DNA of 30,329 bases, taken from contig JAOUHH010000003.1 in the NCBI GenBank assembly GCA_029865195.1, forward strand, positions 1 to 30,329, written 5' to 3'. The position numbers and the translations under genes were made by a program. The DNA comes from Desulfobulbaceae bacterium (GTDB lineage Bacteria; Desulfobacterota; Desulfobulbia; Desulfobulbales; UBA5123). The notes below the pieces were generated by a model that saw nothing but the letters and a program-made list of their open reading frames with translations, searched no databases and was not told where the DNA came from. Below, one piece after another: positions 6,862 through 15,285 of this stretch (its first letter is position 1; each line of letters starts with the position of its first letter).

Positions 6862-9800
6862 TCAGCTGTCGCAGAAGAGCGGGGAAATCCCTTCGTCCAC
6901 CCTGTTGATGAGGGAGGTGTGTTTCTCAGGATCGAGTTTGCCCTCCTTTGCGTCGCATTCAAGGACGTAGGCGACATCCGCCCATTCATTCAGGCCCATG
7001 TTGAGCAGACCGCCCTTGAGGCTGTGCGCGGCCAGGCGGAGTCCGGCGGCATCGCCTGTCGACAGGGCAAGTTCCGCATCATCAAGGTAGCCGGCCAGGG
7101 TCAAGCGGAAGGTGTTGAGCAGAAGATCAACCCGTTCCGGCGGGATGCGGCAGGCGGAAACCAGATGTTTCCGGACCAATTTCGGGCAAGCCACGGTTTT
7201 GGGAATTTGTTTTTGCATCGTCGCTGCTTGCTCCTTGTGCGCAGGTTCCGGGCGTAGACCGGCACCGGGCTGCGCGGTACTGAACAACTGCTTCAGGATT
7301 GAATAGACGTCTTCGGGCAGAAATGGCTTGGTGATGTAGTAATCCATGCCGGCGCCGATACACATCTCGCGGTCGCCGGCCATGGCGTGGGCGGTCATCG
7401 CCACAATCGGGATGTGGGTGCCGCTGATCTCCTTTTTCAGTCTGCGGAGCAACTCCTGGTTCACCTCACCGGGGATCTCCTTGTTCTGTTCGCATTGGCG
7501 GATGATTTGGGCGGTGGCAAGACCGTCCAGCACCGGCATTTGCACGTCGAGGAGGATGGTGTCAAAGTGGTGCTGGCATAGCTGTTCCAGCGCCTCCAGG
7601 CCGTTTGCGGCCTCATGGATCTTGTGGCCGCCGTTTTCCAGCACCAGCCGGGCCAGTTCCCGGTTGGCGTTGTTGTCTTCCACCAGCAGAATCCGCAGGG
7701 GTGGCATGGCCGAGGCGGCAGCTGTCGGCGTTTTTGTCATTTGCAGGTTGTAGGTCTGGCATCTCCCCCCCTGCAGGGCGGCTTCCATGGTCTCCTGCAG
7801 TTCCTGCCGTCCCGGGGGCTTGCTCAGGCAGAAGGTGATGCCGAAGTCCTTGCACCACTTGCAAGGGGTTGCAGAGACCGCGGAGTGCAAGAGGATCACC
7901 GGGGTCGACGCGTATGCCTCCTCCTTGCGGATCAGGGTCAGTTGTTCCGTTATCCCCTGGGACCCCAGGCGTTGTTCAAGGAGGATAAGGTTGAACGGCG
8001 TGTTTTCTTCCCGCGCCCATTTGAGCTTGTCGATGATTTCCTGGCCGCTGCCGGCCTCGCTGCAAGGGAAACCCCAGCCGTTGATGTTTTTTTGCAGGAT
8101 TTGCCGGTATTGGGCGTTTTCGACGGCGACGAGAATCGGCATCCCGGCCGGCAAACGGCCAGAAGCGATGTTGAAGGCGGGGCGGTTGCCGATGGTTCCC
8201 AAGGTGAAGCGGGCGCTGAAATGAAAGGTGCTGCCCTTGCCGAGAGAGCTTTCCAGCCAGATATCGCCCCCCATCATCCGGCAGAGTTTCTTGGAGATTG
8301 CAAGCCCCAGGCCCGAGCCGCCCTTGGCCCGGGCGATGCTGTCGTCCGCCTGGGTGAAATCGTCAAAGATGGAGAATTGTTTTTTCTCGGGGACGCCGAC
8401 GCCGGTATCGGTCACCGAAAAATGCAGGGTGGTGGCCTTGCCGTCGCCTTGCACCTCCATCTCCCGGCATTGCAGGAACACGGACCCGGATTCGGTGAAT
8501 TTGACCGCGTTGCTCAACAGGTTGAGAATGATCTGGTTGAGACGCATCTGGTCGCCGATCAGCGCGGTTGGGGTTTGCTCGGCCAGGAGCGAGAATATCT
8601 CCAGCCCCTTTTCGTGGGCGCGCATGGCCATGGTCTTGATCGCCGCGTCCATGGTTGCCTGCAGATCGAAGGCCAGGGCCTCCATGCTGAGCTGTTCCGC
8701 CTCGATTTTGGATAGATCGAGGATGTCGTTCAGCAATCGGAGCAGGCCGTTTGCTGAATCCTGAACGGTCTTCAGGTAGTGATACTGCTCGATGGAAAGC
8801 TTGGTGTTCAGAGCCAGGCGGTTCATGCCGATGATGGCGTTCATCGGGGTTCTGATTTCGTGGCTCATGTTGGCGAGAAAGGCGCTCTTGGCCCGGGTGG
8901 CGGCTTCCGCGCCTTCCTTGGCGGCGCGGAGTTCCTCGCTGGCCTGTTTCTGGACAGAGATGTCGCGGAGAATGAGCAGGATATGCGGTACGCCCTTGAA
9001 ATCGAAGGAGGTCCCCCTGATCTCGACCGGGAAGGAGCCGGCGTCTTTGCCGAGGCTCACCGCCTCCAGGTGGAGATCGGCATGCCCGGAGCAGTCTTGG
9101 ATGAACTGTATAAAGGTCTGCTGAGCTGCGGGCTGGAAGAGGTCCCGCCCGCAACGGCGGCTGAACTCATCTTGCGAGTATCCGAACAGCGTCGTCGCCC
9201 GGGCATTGGCCTCGACGATCCGTTCGTCGAGATCGAGCACCAGTAAGCCGTCGGTGGTTGAGTTGAAGATGCTGTGGTACTGGGCCTCTTTTTCCTTGAG
9301 CGATGCGGCGGCGAGTTTGCGGGCGGTGATGTCCCGGAAGATGATCACGGCGCCATTGACGGTATTGTCCGTTTCCAGGATCGGGGTGGAGGTGTACTCG
9401 ACCGGGAAGGTGGTGCCGTTGGCGTGCCGGAAGAGCGCGTTGTTGTGGATGGCGCCCTGCAGGAGGGGGCCGGTAAAGGTTTCCCCTTCCGCGTCGATGA
9501 TTTCCGGGAGCGTTTTGCCATGCATTTCCTGGTCGTGACGGCCCAGCATGGTTTCGGCGGCCTTGTTGCAGAAGGTTACCTTCCCCTCCCGGTCAAGACC
9601 GAGGATGCCCTCGCCGGCCGAATCGAGAATCAGCTTCAGATGGCGGCGCAACCCCTCTTTTTCCCGCTCCGACTTCTTCAGTTCGGTGATGTCGAAAACC
9701 GAACCGATCAGTCCGACAACGTCGCCGTTCTCGTTGGTGACCGGGGTTTTGTAGATCATCAGGTGCTGATCGTCCTCGTCGGAAACGCCGTGGGCCGTTT

Positions 9801-11085
9801 CGTACTGGTGGATGCCGCCCTCGGCGAGCAGCGCATGTTCTCTTTTTAAATGCTGGCTGCTTTGTTCTTTCGGGTAGACATCGTGGCCCGGCTTGCCGAT
9901 CAGGTGTTTCTGGTCGACCCCGAGCAGTTCGGCATGCGCCTTGTTGTATCCCAAGTATTTGCCGCTGGTGTCCTTGTAGAAGATCGGGGTGGGGATCGAG
10001 TCGAGCAGCGCCTGTTGAAAGTGCAGGCTGTGGCGGGTTTTATCCGTGAATGTCTTGTGCAGGGCGAGCAGGAGAAGGCTCAGGAGGGTGACGAGGGCAT
10101 AGGTGAGAAGGTAGCTTTTTTGGATCGCCGCCCCTGCCAGGTCGCGGGTGTAGGAGTAAAGATAGCCGGCCACCGCTCCCTCGATGTTGCGCACCGGGAT
10201 AAAAACGGCGAGAAGATCTTCGCCGTTGGCATCGCATTCGGTGACAAACGGCTCCTCGGTGCGGAGTTGTCGGGCAAAGGCGGTGGATTTGCGCAGATCC
10301 GCGGCAAGTTGTTGCAGGGTGTCGTCATCGATGTGGAACCGGTGGTCGGCGGGGTTTTCAATGTCTTTCTTTTCGATCAGATAGTTGTCGCTCAGGCGGG
10401 AAGGCAGGTAGTTGCCCTGTTGATCGGAAAAGAGCGCCTGGTTGGCGATTTTTTTCTTGAGCATGAAGAAGTATTCGGCCGGGTACGCCTTGATCAGGCT
10501 CTTTTGCACGGCGTAGAAGGGAACACTGATCTCAACGCTGCCCACATGGGTGTTTTGGTGCACGATAGGAAAGAGAAACCGGAAGGCGTGATAATTTCGC
10601 CCCTCCTCGAACCCTTCCACCGCTCTCTTTTCGGTGTTGGCGATGCGAACGCCGGGGCGGAAGCGAAAGAGCGGATCATCAAAGAGTTCCGGCCGGTGCA
10701 TGCGCAAAAAAGAGACGCCGTCTGGGAAATGGAAATGGAATTGTCGAAAGCCGTTGTCGAGCAGGAGGCGGTAGGTGGGGGCCAGCTTCTGGCGGAGATC
10801 GTTGCGGAGTTTTGTCCGGGCGGGGCCGTCGGCTGGGTATGCCGCGGCGATGATGCTGGTTACCGCCGGTTGGTTGATGGTTTCGTCAAAGACGATATTG
10901 GCGACCCGGCTGTATGAAAGAAGAACGGTTTCGAGGTTGGCGTGTGTTCTGGTGATGACGTCATTGTTGACGAAATTTCTTTTCTGCTGCTTTTCCGTGT
11001 ACAGAAAGACGATCAGCAATACCTGCGACAGCACAAGGAGCAGCAGATACGCCCGGATGTCGGGCTCAGTGAATTTTTTCAGCAT
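6862..11085 (-). CDS. Hybrid sensor histidine kinase: Cache-3xPAS-HisKA-HATPase-pseudoREC-REC-HPt
   Basis: The protein has 1407 residues. An N-terminal helix (about 10-28) and a second (about 325-345) enclose a large periplasmic Cache-type domain. Three PAS domains follow (about 365-475, 490-600, 610-725). The kinase core has H742 in MSHEIRTPMN, the N-box NQIILNLLSNAVKF, DTGVGVP and GGSGLGLAISKKL. A first receiver-like domain carries E1037 where Asp is expected (LLEQRLGS). The second receiver is normal, with D1180 in LLDVQMPVLDG. A C-terminal HPt domain has H1354 in AHSLKGG. This gives a complete internal phosphorelay H742-D1180-H1354. I start at ATG 11085, preceded by GGAAGG and followed at once by a membrane helix; earlier in-frame starts (11178, 11127) encode an Ala/Pro/Arg-rich stretch. 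No separate output regulator is adjacent apart from the downstream pseudo-receiver/TPR protein. Confidence 0.93.
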   Translation of the reverse strand: MLKKFTEPDIRAYLLLLVLSQVLLIVFLYTEKQQKRNFVNNDVITRTHANLETVLLSYSRVANIVFDETINQPAVTSIIAAAYPADGPARTKLRNDLRQKLAPTYRLLLDNGFRQFHFHFPDGVSFLRMHRPELFDDPLFRFRPGVRIANTEKRAVEGFEEGRNYHAFRFLFPIVHQNTHVGSVEISVPFYAVQKSLIKAYPAEYFFMLKKKIANQALFSDQQGNYLPSRLSDNYLIEKKDIENPADHRFHIDDDTLQQLAADLRKSTAFARQLRTEEPFVTECDANGEDLLAVFIPVRNIEGAVAGYLYSYTRDLAGAAIQKSYLLTYALVTLLSLLLLALHKTFTDKTRHSLHFQQALLDSIPTPIFYKDTSGKYLGYNKAHAELLGVDQKHLIGKPGHDVYPKEQSSQHLKREHALLAEGGIHQYETAHGVSDEDDQHLMIYKTPVTNENGDVVGLIGSVFDITELKKSEREKEGLRRHLKLILDSAGEGILGLDREGKVTFCNKAAETMLGRHDQEMHGKTLPEIIDAEGETFTGPLLQGAIHNNALFRHANGTTFPVEYTSTPILETDNTVNGAVIIFRDITARKLAAASLKEKEAQYHSIFNSTTDGLLVLDLDERIVEANARATTLFGYSQDEFSRRCGRDLFQPAAQQTFIQFIQDCSGHADLHLEAVSLGKDAGSFPVEIRGTSFDFKGVPHILLILRDISVQKQASEELRAAKEGAEAATRAKSAFLANMSHEIRTPMNAIIGMNRLALNTKLSIEQYHYLKTVQDSANGLLRLLNDILDLSKIEAEQLSMEALAFDLQATMDAAIKTMAMRAHEKGLEIFSLLAEQTPTALIGDQMRLNQIILNLLSNAVKFTESGSVFLQCREMEVQGDGKATTLHFSVTDTGVGVPEKKQFSIFDDFTQADDSIARAKGGSGLGLAISKKLCRMMGGDIWLESSLGKGSTFHFSARFTLGTIGNRPAFNIASGRLPAGMPILVAVENAQYRQILQKNINGWGFPCSEAGSGQEIIDKLKWAREENTPFNLILLEQRLGSQGITEQLTLIRKEEAYASTPVILLHSAVSATPCKWCKDFGITFCLSKPPGRQELQETMEAALQGGRCQTYNLQMTKTPTAAASAMPPLRILLVEDNNANRELARLVLENGGHKIHEAANGLEALEQLCQHHFDTILLDVQMPVLDGLATAQIIRQCEQNKEIPGEVNQELLRRLKKEISGTHIPIVAMTAHAMAGDREMCIGAGMDYYITKPFLPEDVYSILKQLFSTAQPGAGLRPEPAHKEQAATMQKQIPKTVACPKLVRKHLVSACRIPPERVDLLLNTFRLTLAGYLDDAELALSTGDAAGLRLAAHSLKGGLLNMGLNEWADVAYVLECDAKEGKLDPEKHTSLINRVDEGISPLFCDS

Positions 11086-11406
11086 ATTCCTTCCGTGGGC
11101 GGGAGTCCGAGCAGGTGCCGGTGGCATAGTCGCCGGTGCATGTCGCCGCCTTGTCGTACGGGCGATTGCCGGTATCATGTTGATACTTCTGAATACTCTT
11201 CAAACCTTGCTTGTATCAGGGGAAAGCGGTATAAAGATACAACTTTCAATTTAGAAATATGGCAAGGGGGGTGTCAATAGGCACCGGTGGTGAATTTCTT
11301 AAGGGTTTGCTTAGGGTTGCGGGTGAAGTGCTTATCCGCCGCCTAGGTAGATTGTTTGCCGGATGCCTCCTGATGGTTTTGGGATTGTTCGTTTTCGGGA
11401 GGGGAT
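11086..11406. promoter_or_regulatory. Divergent intergenic region with repeated GTATC inverted repeats
   Basis: This 321-base gap separates the minus-strand hybrid kinase from the plus-strand hemerythrin and must hold promoters for both. Two perfect inverted repeats share a GTATC core: GTATCA-TGT-TGATAC at 11172-11186, and TTGTATC (11211-11217) facing GATACAA (11236-11242). The four half-sites fall within 71 bases and would suit a dimeric regulator. I could not identify convincing -35/-10 pairs for either gene. The plus-side gene has GGGAGGGG at 11397-11404 as its ribosome-binding site. Confidence 0.4.
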
Positions 11407-11826
11407 ATGGCGGCTACTCTGGTTGACTGGTCAAGGGGGTTTGAAACCGGTCTCGACTGGCAGGATGCGCAACACCGGGAACTGTTTGATCGCCTTGTCG
11501 CACTGGATAAGGCCATTGAGCAACGGCAGAGCAGGGAGGTCGTTTCCCGAACGCTGACTTTTCTTGACGACTATGTGGAAACCCATTTCGGCCAGGAAGA
11601 GGAGTGGATGCAAAAAACCGCATACCAGGAGGCGGCACAGCATCGGGCCGAACATGAGGATTTCCGTTTGATGCTGGCCACGTTTCATCAGTTCGTGACC
11701 AGGACCAGAAAGCTGGTTCTGGCGACCAAGATTCGGGCAGAGTTGAACCAGTGGTTCCTGCAGCACATCCAGACCACCGACAAGCGGTTGGGTGGGTTTT
11801 TGAAAAAAAAGGGGGCGGGCGCCTGA
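11407..11826 (+). CDS. Bacteriohemerythrin
   Basis: The 139-residue protein has all seven iron ligands of the hemerythrin family: H23 (in DAQHREL), H60 and E64 (HFGQEE), H79 and H83 (HRAEH), H120 and D125 (HIQTTD). The opening VDWSRGFETGLDWQDAQH is the typical single-domain bacteriohemerythrin N-terminus. Such proteins bind oxygen at a non-heme di-iron centre and serve oxygen storage, delivery or sensing in the cytoplasm. GGGAGGGG just upstream sets ATG 11407. It is monocistronic by appearance: a divergent gap lies upstream and a strong terminator 33 bases downstream. In an organism with many cytochromes and a selenoprotein peroxidase-like enzyme, a role in coping with oxygen exposure is a reasonable inference. 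Confidence 0.95.
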   Translation: MAATLVDWSRGFETGLDWQDAQHRELFDRLVALDKAIEQRQSREVVSRTLTFLDDYVETHFGQEEEWMQKTAYQEAAQHRAEHEDFRLMLATFHQFVTRTRKLVLATKIRAELNQWFLQHIQTTDKRLGGFLKKKGAGA

Positions 11827-11858
11827 AGGATTTGGGCCGACCGTGTACCCGCCGAGAT

Positions 11859-11896
11859 AAAAAAAGGGCGTATTGCTTTGGCAAGCGCCCTTTTTT
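11859..11896 (+). terminator. Rho-independent terminator, probably bidirectional
   Basis: GGGCG (11866-11870) pairs with CGCCC (11886-11890) and an inner TTGC (11873-11876) pairs with GCAA (11881-11884). Six T follow on the right and seven A precede on the left, so it could work on both strands. It ends the hemerythrin transcript. The hairpin also contains the probable -35 box of the next promoter. Confidence 0.85.
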
Positions 11897-11905
11897 GCGT
11901 ATAAT
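11878..11905 (+). promoter_or_regulatory. Sigma-70-type promoter overlapping the terminator
   Basis: TTGGCA (11878-11883) and a perfect TATAAT (11900-11905) are separated by 16 bases. The -35 box lies inside the terminator hairpin and the spacer includes its T-run. Transcription would start near 11912, leaving a leader of about 25 bases to GTG 11938. It should drive the YkgJ-type gene and the AAA/FtsH chimera. Confidence 0.65.
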
Positions 11906-11937
11906 GGGCCAAATTTTTCTTGCGCAAAGGATTATCA

Positions 11938-12600
11938 GTGAGCATTCAACAAAAAAGCTGCCGCCAGTGTGGAACCTGTTGCCGCAAGGGTGGGCCGGCC
12001 CTGCACCACCAGGACACCGACCTGTTGCGAGAGGGGGCAATCGGTTATCGGCAACTGGTGACCATTCGGGCGGGTGAATTCGTCTATTCTCCCGTCAGCG
12101 GCGCGCTAGAGGCCGCGGTCGGCGAACTGGTGAAGATAACCGGCCGCGGCGGCGAATGGACCTGCCTTTTTTTTGAGGAGAGCCGATCCGCCTGCGGGAT
12201 TTATGACCGTCGGCCGCTTGAGTGTCGTTTGCTTAAGTGCTGGGACCCCGGGGAATTGCTGACGGTGGCGGGGCGAGATACCATCCGTCGCGTCGACATT
12301 GTGGCGGCAGGGGACCCGGTTTTGGACCTGATTGCGCATCAGCAGCGGGAGTGTCCCGCCGAGGTGGTGGCGACGGCTACGGCCGGGTGGCGGAGCGAGC
12401 CGGCAAACGAAAAATGCCGGGATTTGCTGGCGGACCTGGTGCGCCGGGATCTGGCCTTGCGGAACCACGCCATTGTCGATCTCGGGCTGCCAGCGGAGGT
12501 CGAATTGTTTGTGTTCGGGCGGCCGCTGTTCAGGCAGTTGGCGGGATTCGGGGTCGGCCTCCGGGAAGTGGATGGACATATTGAATTTTTATGGCCCTGA
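11938..12600 (+). CDS. YkgJ-family cysteine cluster protein
   Basis: The product has 220 residues. The N-terminus MSIQQKSCRQCGTCCRKGG carries C8, C11, C14 and C15, and a second group C76, C86, C96 and C101 lies around YDRRPLECRLLKC. This is the YkgJ (zinc- or iron-chelating) Cys-cluster layout, where eight Cys are thought to bind a metal or Fe-S centre; the biochemical role of the family is poorly known. The start is GTG 11938, six bases after AAAGGA; the in-frame TTG at 11920 lacks a ribosome-binding site. The C-terminal half (about 120-220) is not recognised. It is followed after 46 bases by the Clp/FtsH chimera and shares its promoter, so a functional link between them is plausible but unproved. 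Confidence 0.85.
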   Translation: MSIQQKSCRQCGTCCRKGGPALHHQDTDLLREGAIGYRQLVTIRAGEFVYSPVSGALEAAVGELVKITGRGGEWTCLFFEESRSACGIYDRRPLECRLLKCWDPGELLTVAGRDTIRRVDIVAAGDPVLDLIAHQQRECPAEVVATATAGWRSEPANEKCRDLLADLVRRDLALRNHAIVDLGLPAEVELFVFGRPLFRQLAGFGVGLREVDGHIEFLWP

Positions 12601-12646
12601 GGGGGCAAAGAGGCGCATGGTGAGGCAAAACGGTCCGGAGGGAAAC

Positions 12647-15073
12647 ATGTTGCGGTCCTTTGAGGAGTTGCGGTCGCGGCTCAAGTCCATCGTTTACGAC
12701 CAGGGGTCGGCCGTGGATGAGGTTGTCGATGCCTTTGTGCAGATGGCCTATAAGCCGGTCGAGGCCCCGCCGCGCGCTTTTTTCACCTTTCTGGGGCCAA
12801 GCGGGGTAGGCAAGTGCTTCCTGGCCGAGGCGCTGACCGCGCATGTTGACGATCTGGACGGCATCAAGTTGTTCGACATGGAGCAGTATGCCGATCTGGA
12901 GGAGGGGGCGCGGCTCTTGGGGATTCCCGGCGGCGAAGCGGGCCAGGAGGGGGAGTTGCCTCGTTTTATCCGCGACAACCCCGGCGGCGTGGTCATCTTT
13001 GACAACATCGAGAAGGCAGACAACAAGCTGCAACTCGCCATCCTCGATCTGGTCAGCAAGCGGGGCGCGGAAAGTATCCTCGATTGCAGCGCTCTGGTGG
13101 TCGTTTTCACCTCGACCATGGGCGGCGGGCTTTACAAAAACGGCGAATTTAGGCGCTCCTTCGCGGAAAACAGGCCGCGTGGCCAGGGTTTGCTGCTGGA
13201 TGCCCTGGCCGCCGAGAAAAAGGTGGTCTACGAACAGATCCAACCCGCCATCGCCCCCAAACTGCTCGCCGCCATGGCGAGAAGCTATGTGGTGCTCTTC
13301 AACCCCCTGAGTCTCGAAACCATGGTACGGGTCGGCGCCGAATCCCTGCGCAGGTTCACCGATCATTTCATCAAAAAGAGCGGGATTACCCTGCGCTATC
13401 CGAAATTCGAGCCGCTGGCGACCTTGCTGACCCTTTCATTCGCGCCGGACATGACCATGCGGCGGGTGCGGCAGAAGCTTCCCGATCTGATCCTCGACAA
13501 GATTACCAGCAGCATCCGGGAGACGGACCGGCCGCCGACCCGGATCAGTTTCGCCGTCTCCAAGGCAGCGGCCGATTTTCTCGCCGCGCTCCTGCGGGAA
13601 AACGGCGAATTGCTTCGCCGTTTGTTCAAGAACAATGAAACCGTGGAGCTTGAATGGGGGAGGGTGCGACGCGACGACCGGGTAACCTTTACCGTGCGGC
13701 GCGCACAGGTGCGAAGGCTGCCCCCGGCCGGGGACTTCGTCCGGGAAGAGGGGCCGCGCATCGAGTATTCCGGCATCGGTTTTGACGATATCGCCGGCAA
13801 CAGCAGCGTCAAGCAGAGCTTGCGGGAGATCATCGCCATCCTCCGTTCGCCCGAGAAGATCCAGCGGTTCGGGATTGAGATGCCCAAGGGGGTGCTGCTG
13901 TCCGGGCCGTCCGGGGTCGGCAAGACCATGCTCGGCAAGGCCTTTGCCAAGGAGGCGGGGCTGCCGTATGTGTTTGTGGCCAGGGGCGAGTTGTTCGACC
14001 CCGGCTATCTGCGGCGGGTCTATCAGAAGGCGCGGGAGTATGCGCCGAGCATCGTTTTTCTGGACGGCATGGATGTCAAGGGGCTGGTGGAGGGGGTGGT
14101 GACGCCGGTTCCGGAGGATCCGCTGGTGATGGAAATCGACGCGGTTTCCGGAGACCCCAACGAGTTTGTCTTTACCATCGCCACCGCCAACAGCCGTGAC
14201 GATGTGGGTGGGGCGCTGTTGGAGTCCGGGCGTATCGATATCTTTATCGAGGCGCCGGAGCTGGACCGCGAGGCGCGTCGCTTTTTTATCGACAAGATCC
14301 TCGAAAAGCCCAACGACGGCCGGATCGATGTGGAGAAGGTGGTCCGTTACCTCTCCGGCATGAGTTGCCATGACCTGCGGCGTATCGGCAAGGAGGCATC
14401 GCTTTCCGCAATCCGTCAGGGGCTCGATCAGATCACCGAGGAAATTCTCATCGAGCAGATCAACATCATCAAATACGGCAGCAAGGTGGAGAAGAAGCAC
14501 ATCCGTAACCTTGAGGAGGATCTCAAGGTCACCGCCTACCATGAGGCCGGGCATGCGGTGCTTTCCTATATATTGTTGCCAGAGATCAAGATCGAGCAGG
14601 TGACCATCGCTCCCCGCTTGCAGACCCTGGGCTTTACCGCGTACTCCACCGAGGATTTTATCGGTAACGTGACCCGGCAGGAGGTGTTCAACAACATCTG
14701 TGTGCTGCTGGCCGGGCGGGCCGCCAACATCAAGCAGTTCGGGGAGCGGGGCATTGATTCCGGCGCTGCCAACGATCTGGAGGTGGCGACCCACCAGGCC
14801 TATCTCGCGGTCGCCAATCTGGGTATGGATGAGGAACTGGGCAACGTCCAGGCCGACACCCTCTGCCAGCATGTCAGCCGGCAGTTGTTCTTGCGCACGG
14901 TGGAGAAGCGGGTGCAGGTCTGGATCAGCGACGCCTCCGCCAGGGCGGAAAAACTGGTCGCGGAGCATTGGGATAAGATCGAGAGGCTGGCCACGGTTCT
15001 CATCAGGCAGGAGATCGTCGACGGGGCCGAGTTGGAGGCGATCATGGCCGAAGGCGGGGAGGCCGCGGAATAG
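12647..15073 (+). CDS. Clp-like AAA + FtsH-like AAA + M41 metalloprotease fusion protein
   Basis: The protein has 808 residues. Residues about 10-300 are collinear with the ClpA/B D2-type AAA+ domain: Walker A GPSGVGKC (50-57, Cys in place of Ser/Thr) and Walker B VVIFDN (115-120, N120 in place of Glu), with IEKAD following. After a linker (about 300-370), residues 372-570 match the FtsH AAA domain: FDDIAGN, Walker A GPSGVGKT (420-427), Walker B FLDG (471-474, G474 for Glu), and ESGRID with R529 kept but I532 where FtsH has its second arginine finger. The FtsH pore-loop segment is shortened. Residues 600-800 are an M41 peptidase with intact HEAGH (632-636) and D710 in AANDLEVAT as third zinc ligand. 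No membrane helix exists, unlike FtsH. GGAGGG at 12637-12642 supports ATG 12647; ATG 12617 is an alternative. I expect a soluble zinc protease with impaired ATP hydrolysis. Confidence 0.9.
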   Translation: MLRSFEELRSRLKSIVYDQGSAVDEVVDAFVQMAYKPVEAPPRAFFTFLGPSGVGKCFLAEALTAHVDDLDGIKLFDMEQYADLEEGARLLGIPGGEAGQEGELPRFIRDNPGGVVIFDNIEKADNKLQLAILDLVSKRGAESILDCSALVVVFTSTMGGGLYKNGEFRRSFAENRPRGQGLLLDALAAEKKVVYEQIQPAIAPKLLAAMARSYVVLFNPLSLETMVRVGAESLRRFTDHFIKKSGITLRYPKFEPLATLLTLSFAPDMTMRRVRQKLPDLILDKITSSIRETDRPPTRISFAVSKAAADFLAALLRENGELLRRLFKNNETVELEWGRVRRDDRVTFTVRRAQVRRLPPAGDFVREEGPRIEYSGIGFDDIAGNSSVKQSLREIIAILRSPEKIQRFGIEMPKGVLLSGPSGVGKTMLGKAFAKEAGLPYVFVARGELFDPGYLRRVYQKAREYAPSIVFLDGMDVKGLVEGVVTPVPEDPLVMEIDAVSGDPNEFVFTIATANSRDDVGGALLESGRIDIFIEAPELDREARRFFIDKILEKPNDGRIDVEKVVRYLSGMSCHDLRRIGKEASLSAIRQGLDQITEEILIEQINIIKYGSKVEKKHIRNLEEDLKVTAYHEAGHAVLSYILLPEIKIEQVTIAPRLQTLGFTAYSTEDFIGNVTRQEVFNNICVLLAGRAANIKQFGERGIDSGAANDLEVATHQAYLAVANLGMDEELGNVQADTLCQHVSRQLFLRTVEKRVQVWISDASARAEKLVAEHWDKIERLATVLIRQEIVDGAELEAIMAEGGEAAE

Positions 15074-15188
15074 CGCAAAAAAAAGCGGGCGGCAAATTTT
15101 TTTGTTGTTGCTGAATGGCCGCTCAATTTTTATTCGATGTGAAATCAGATATTTGTAGTGAAGTTTGCGATATTCTGGTAAGGGTTGC

Positions 15189-15216
15189 TTATGCATAAAT
15201 AAATAGGTAGCCTATT
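15189..15216. promoter_or_regulatory. Two adjacent palindromes upstream of the cytochrome genes
   Basis: TTATGCATAA (15189-15198) is a perfect 10-base palindrome. AATAGG-TAG-CCTATT (15202-15216) is a perfect 6-bp inverted repeat with a 3-base spacer. Both lie in an AT-rich stretch of the 278-base gap before the multiheme cytochromes and look like operator sites for an unidentified regulator. Confidence 0.4.
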
Positions 15217-15285
15217 GCAATGGTTGAACGATCCACATATTGTCGAAAATCTGGATTCCTGTATAGTGACTTTTGATGAAGAGGG

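Noticed and set aside
7615..8715. Plus-strand open frames under the hybrid kinase
   Set aside because: The minus strand carries continuous kinase, receiver and HPt motifs; the plus frames show none.
11086..11178. N-terminal extension of the hybrid kinase to ATG 11178
   Set aside because: The added residues are Ala/Pro/Arg-rich without family character; ATG 11085 has GGAAGG upstream and leads directly into the first membrane helix.
13436..15196. Long minus-strand open frame (586 codons)
   Set aside because: Antisense to the AAA/FtsH chimera, whose Walker and HEAGH motifs establish the plus strand as coding.
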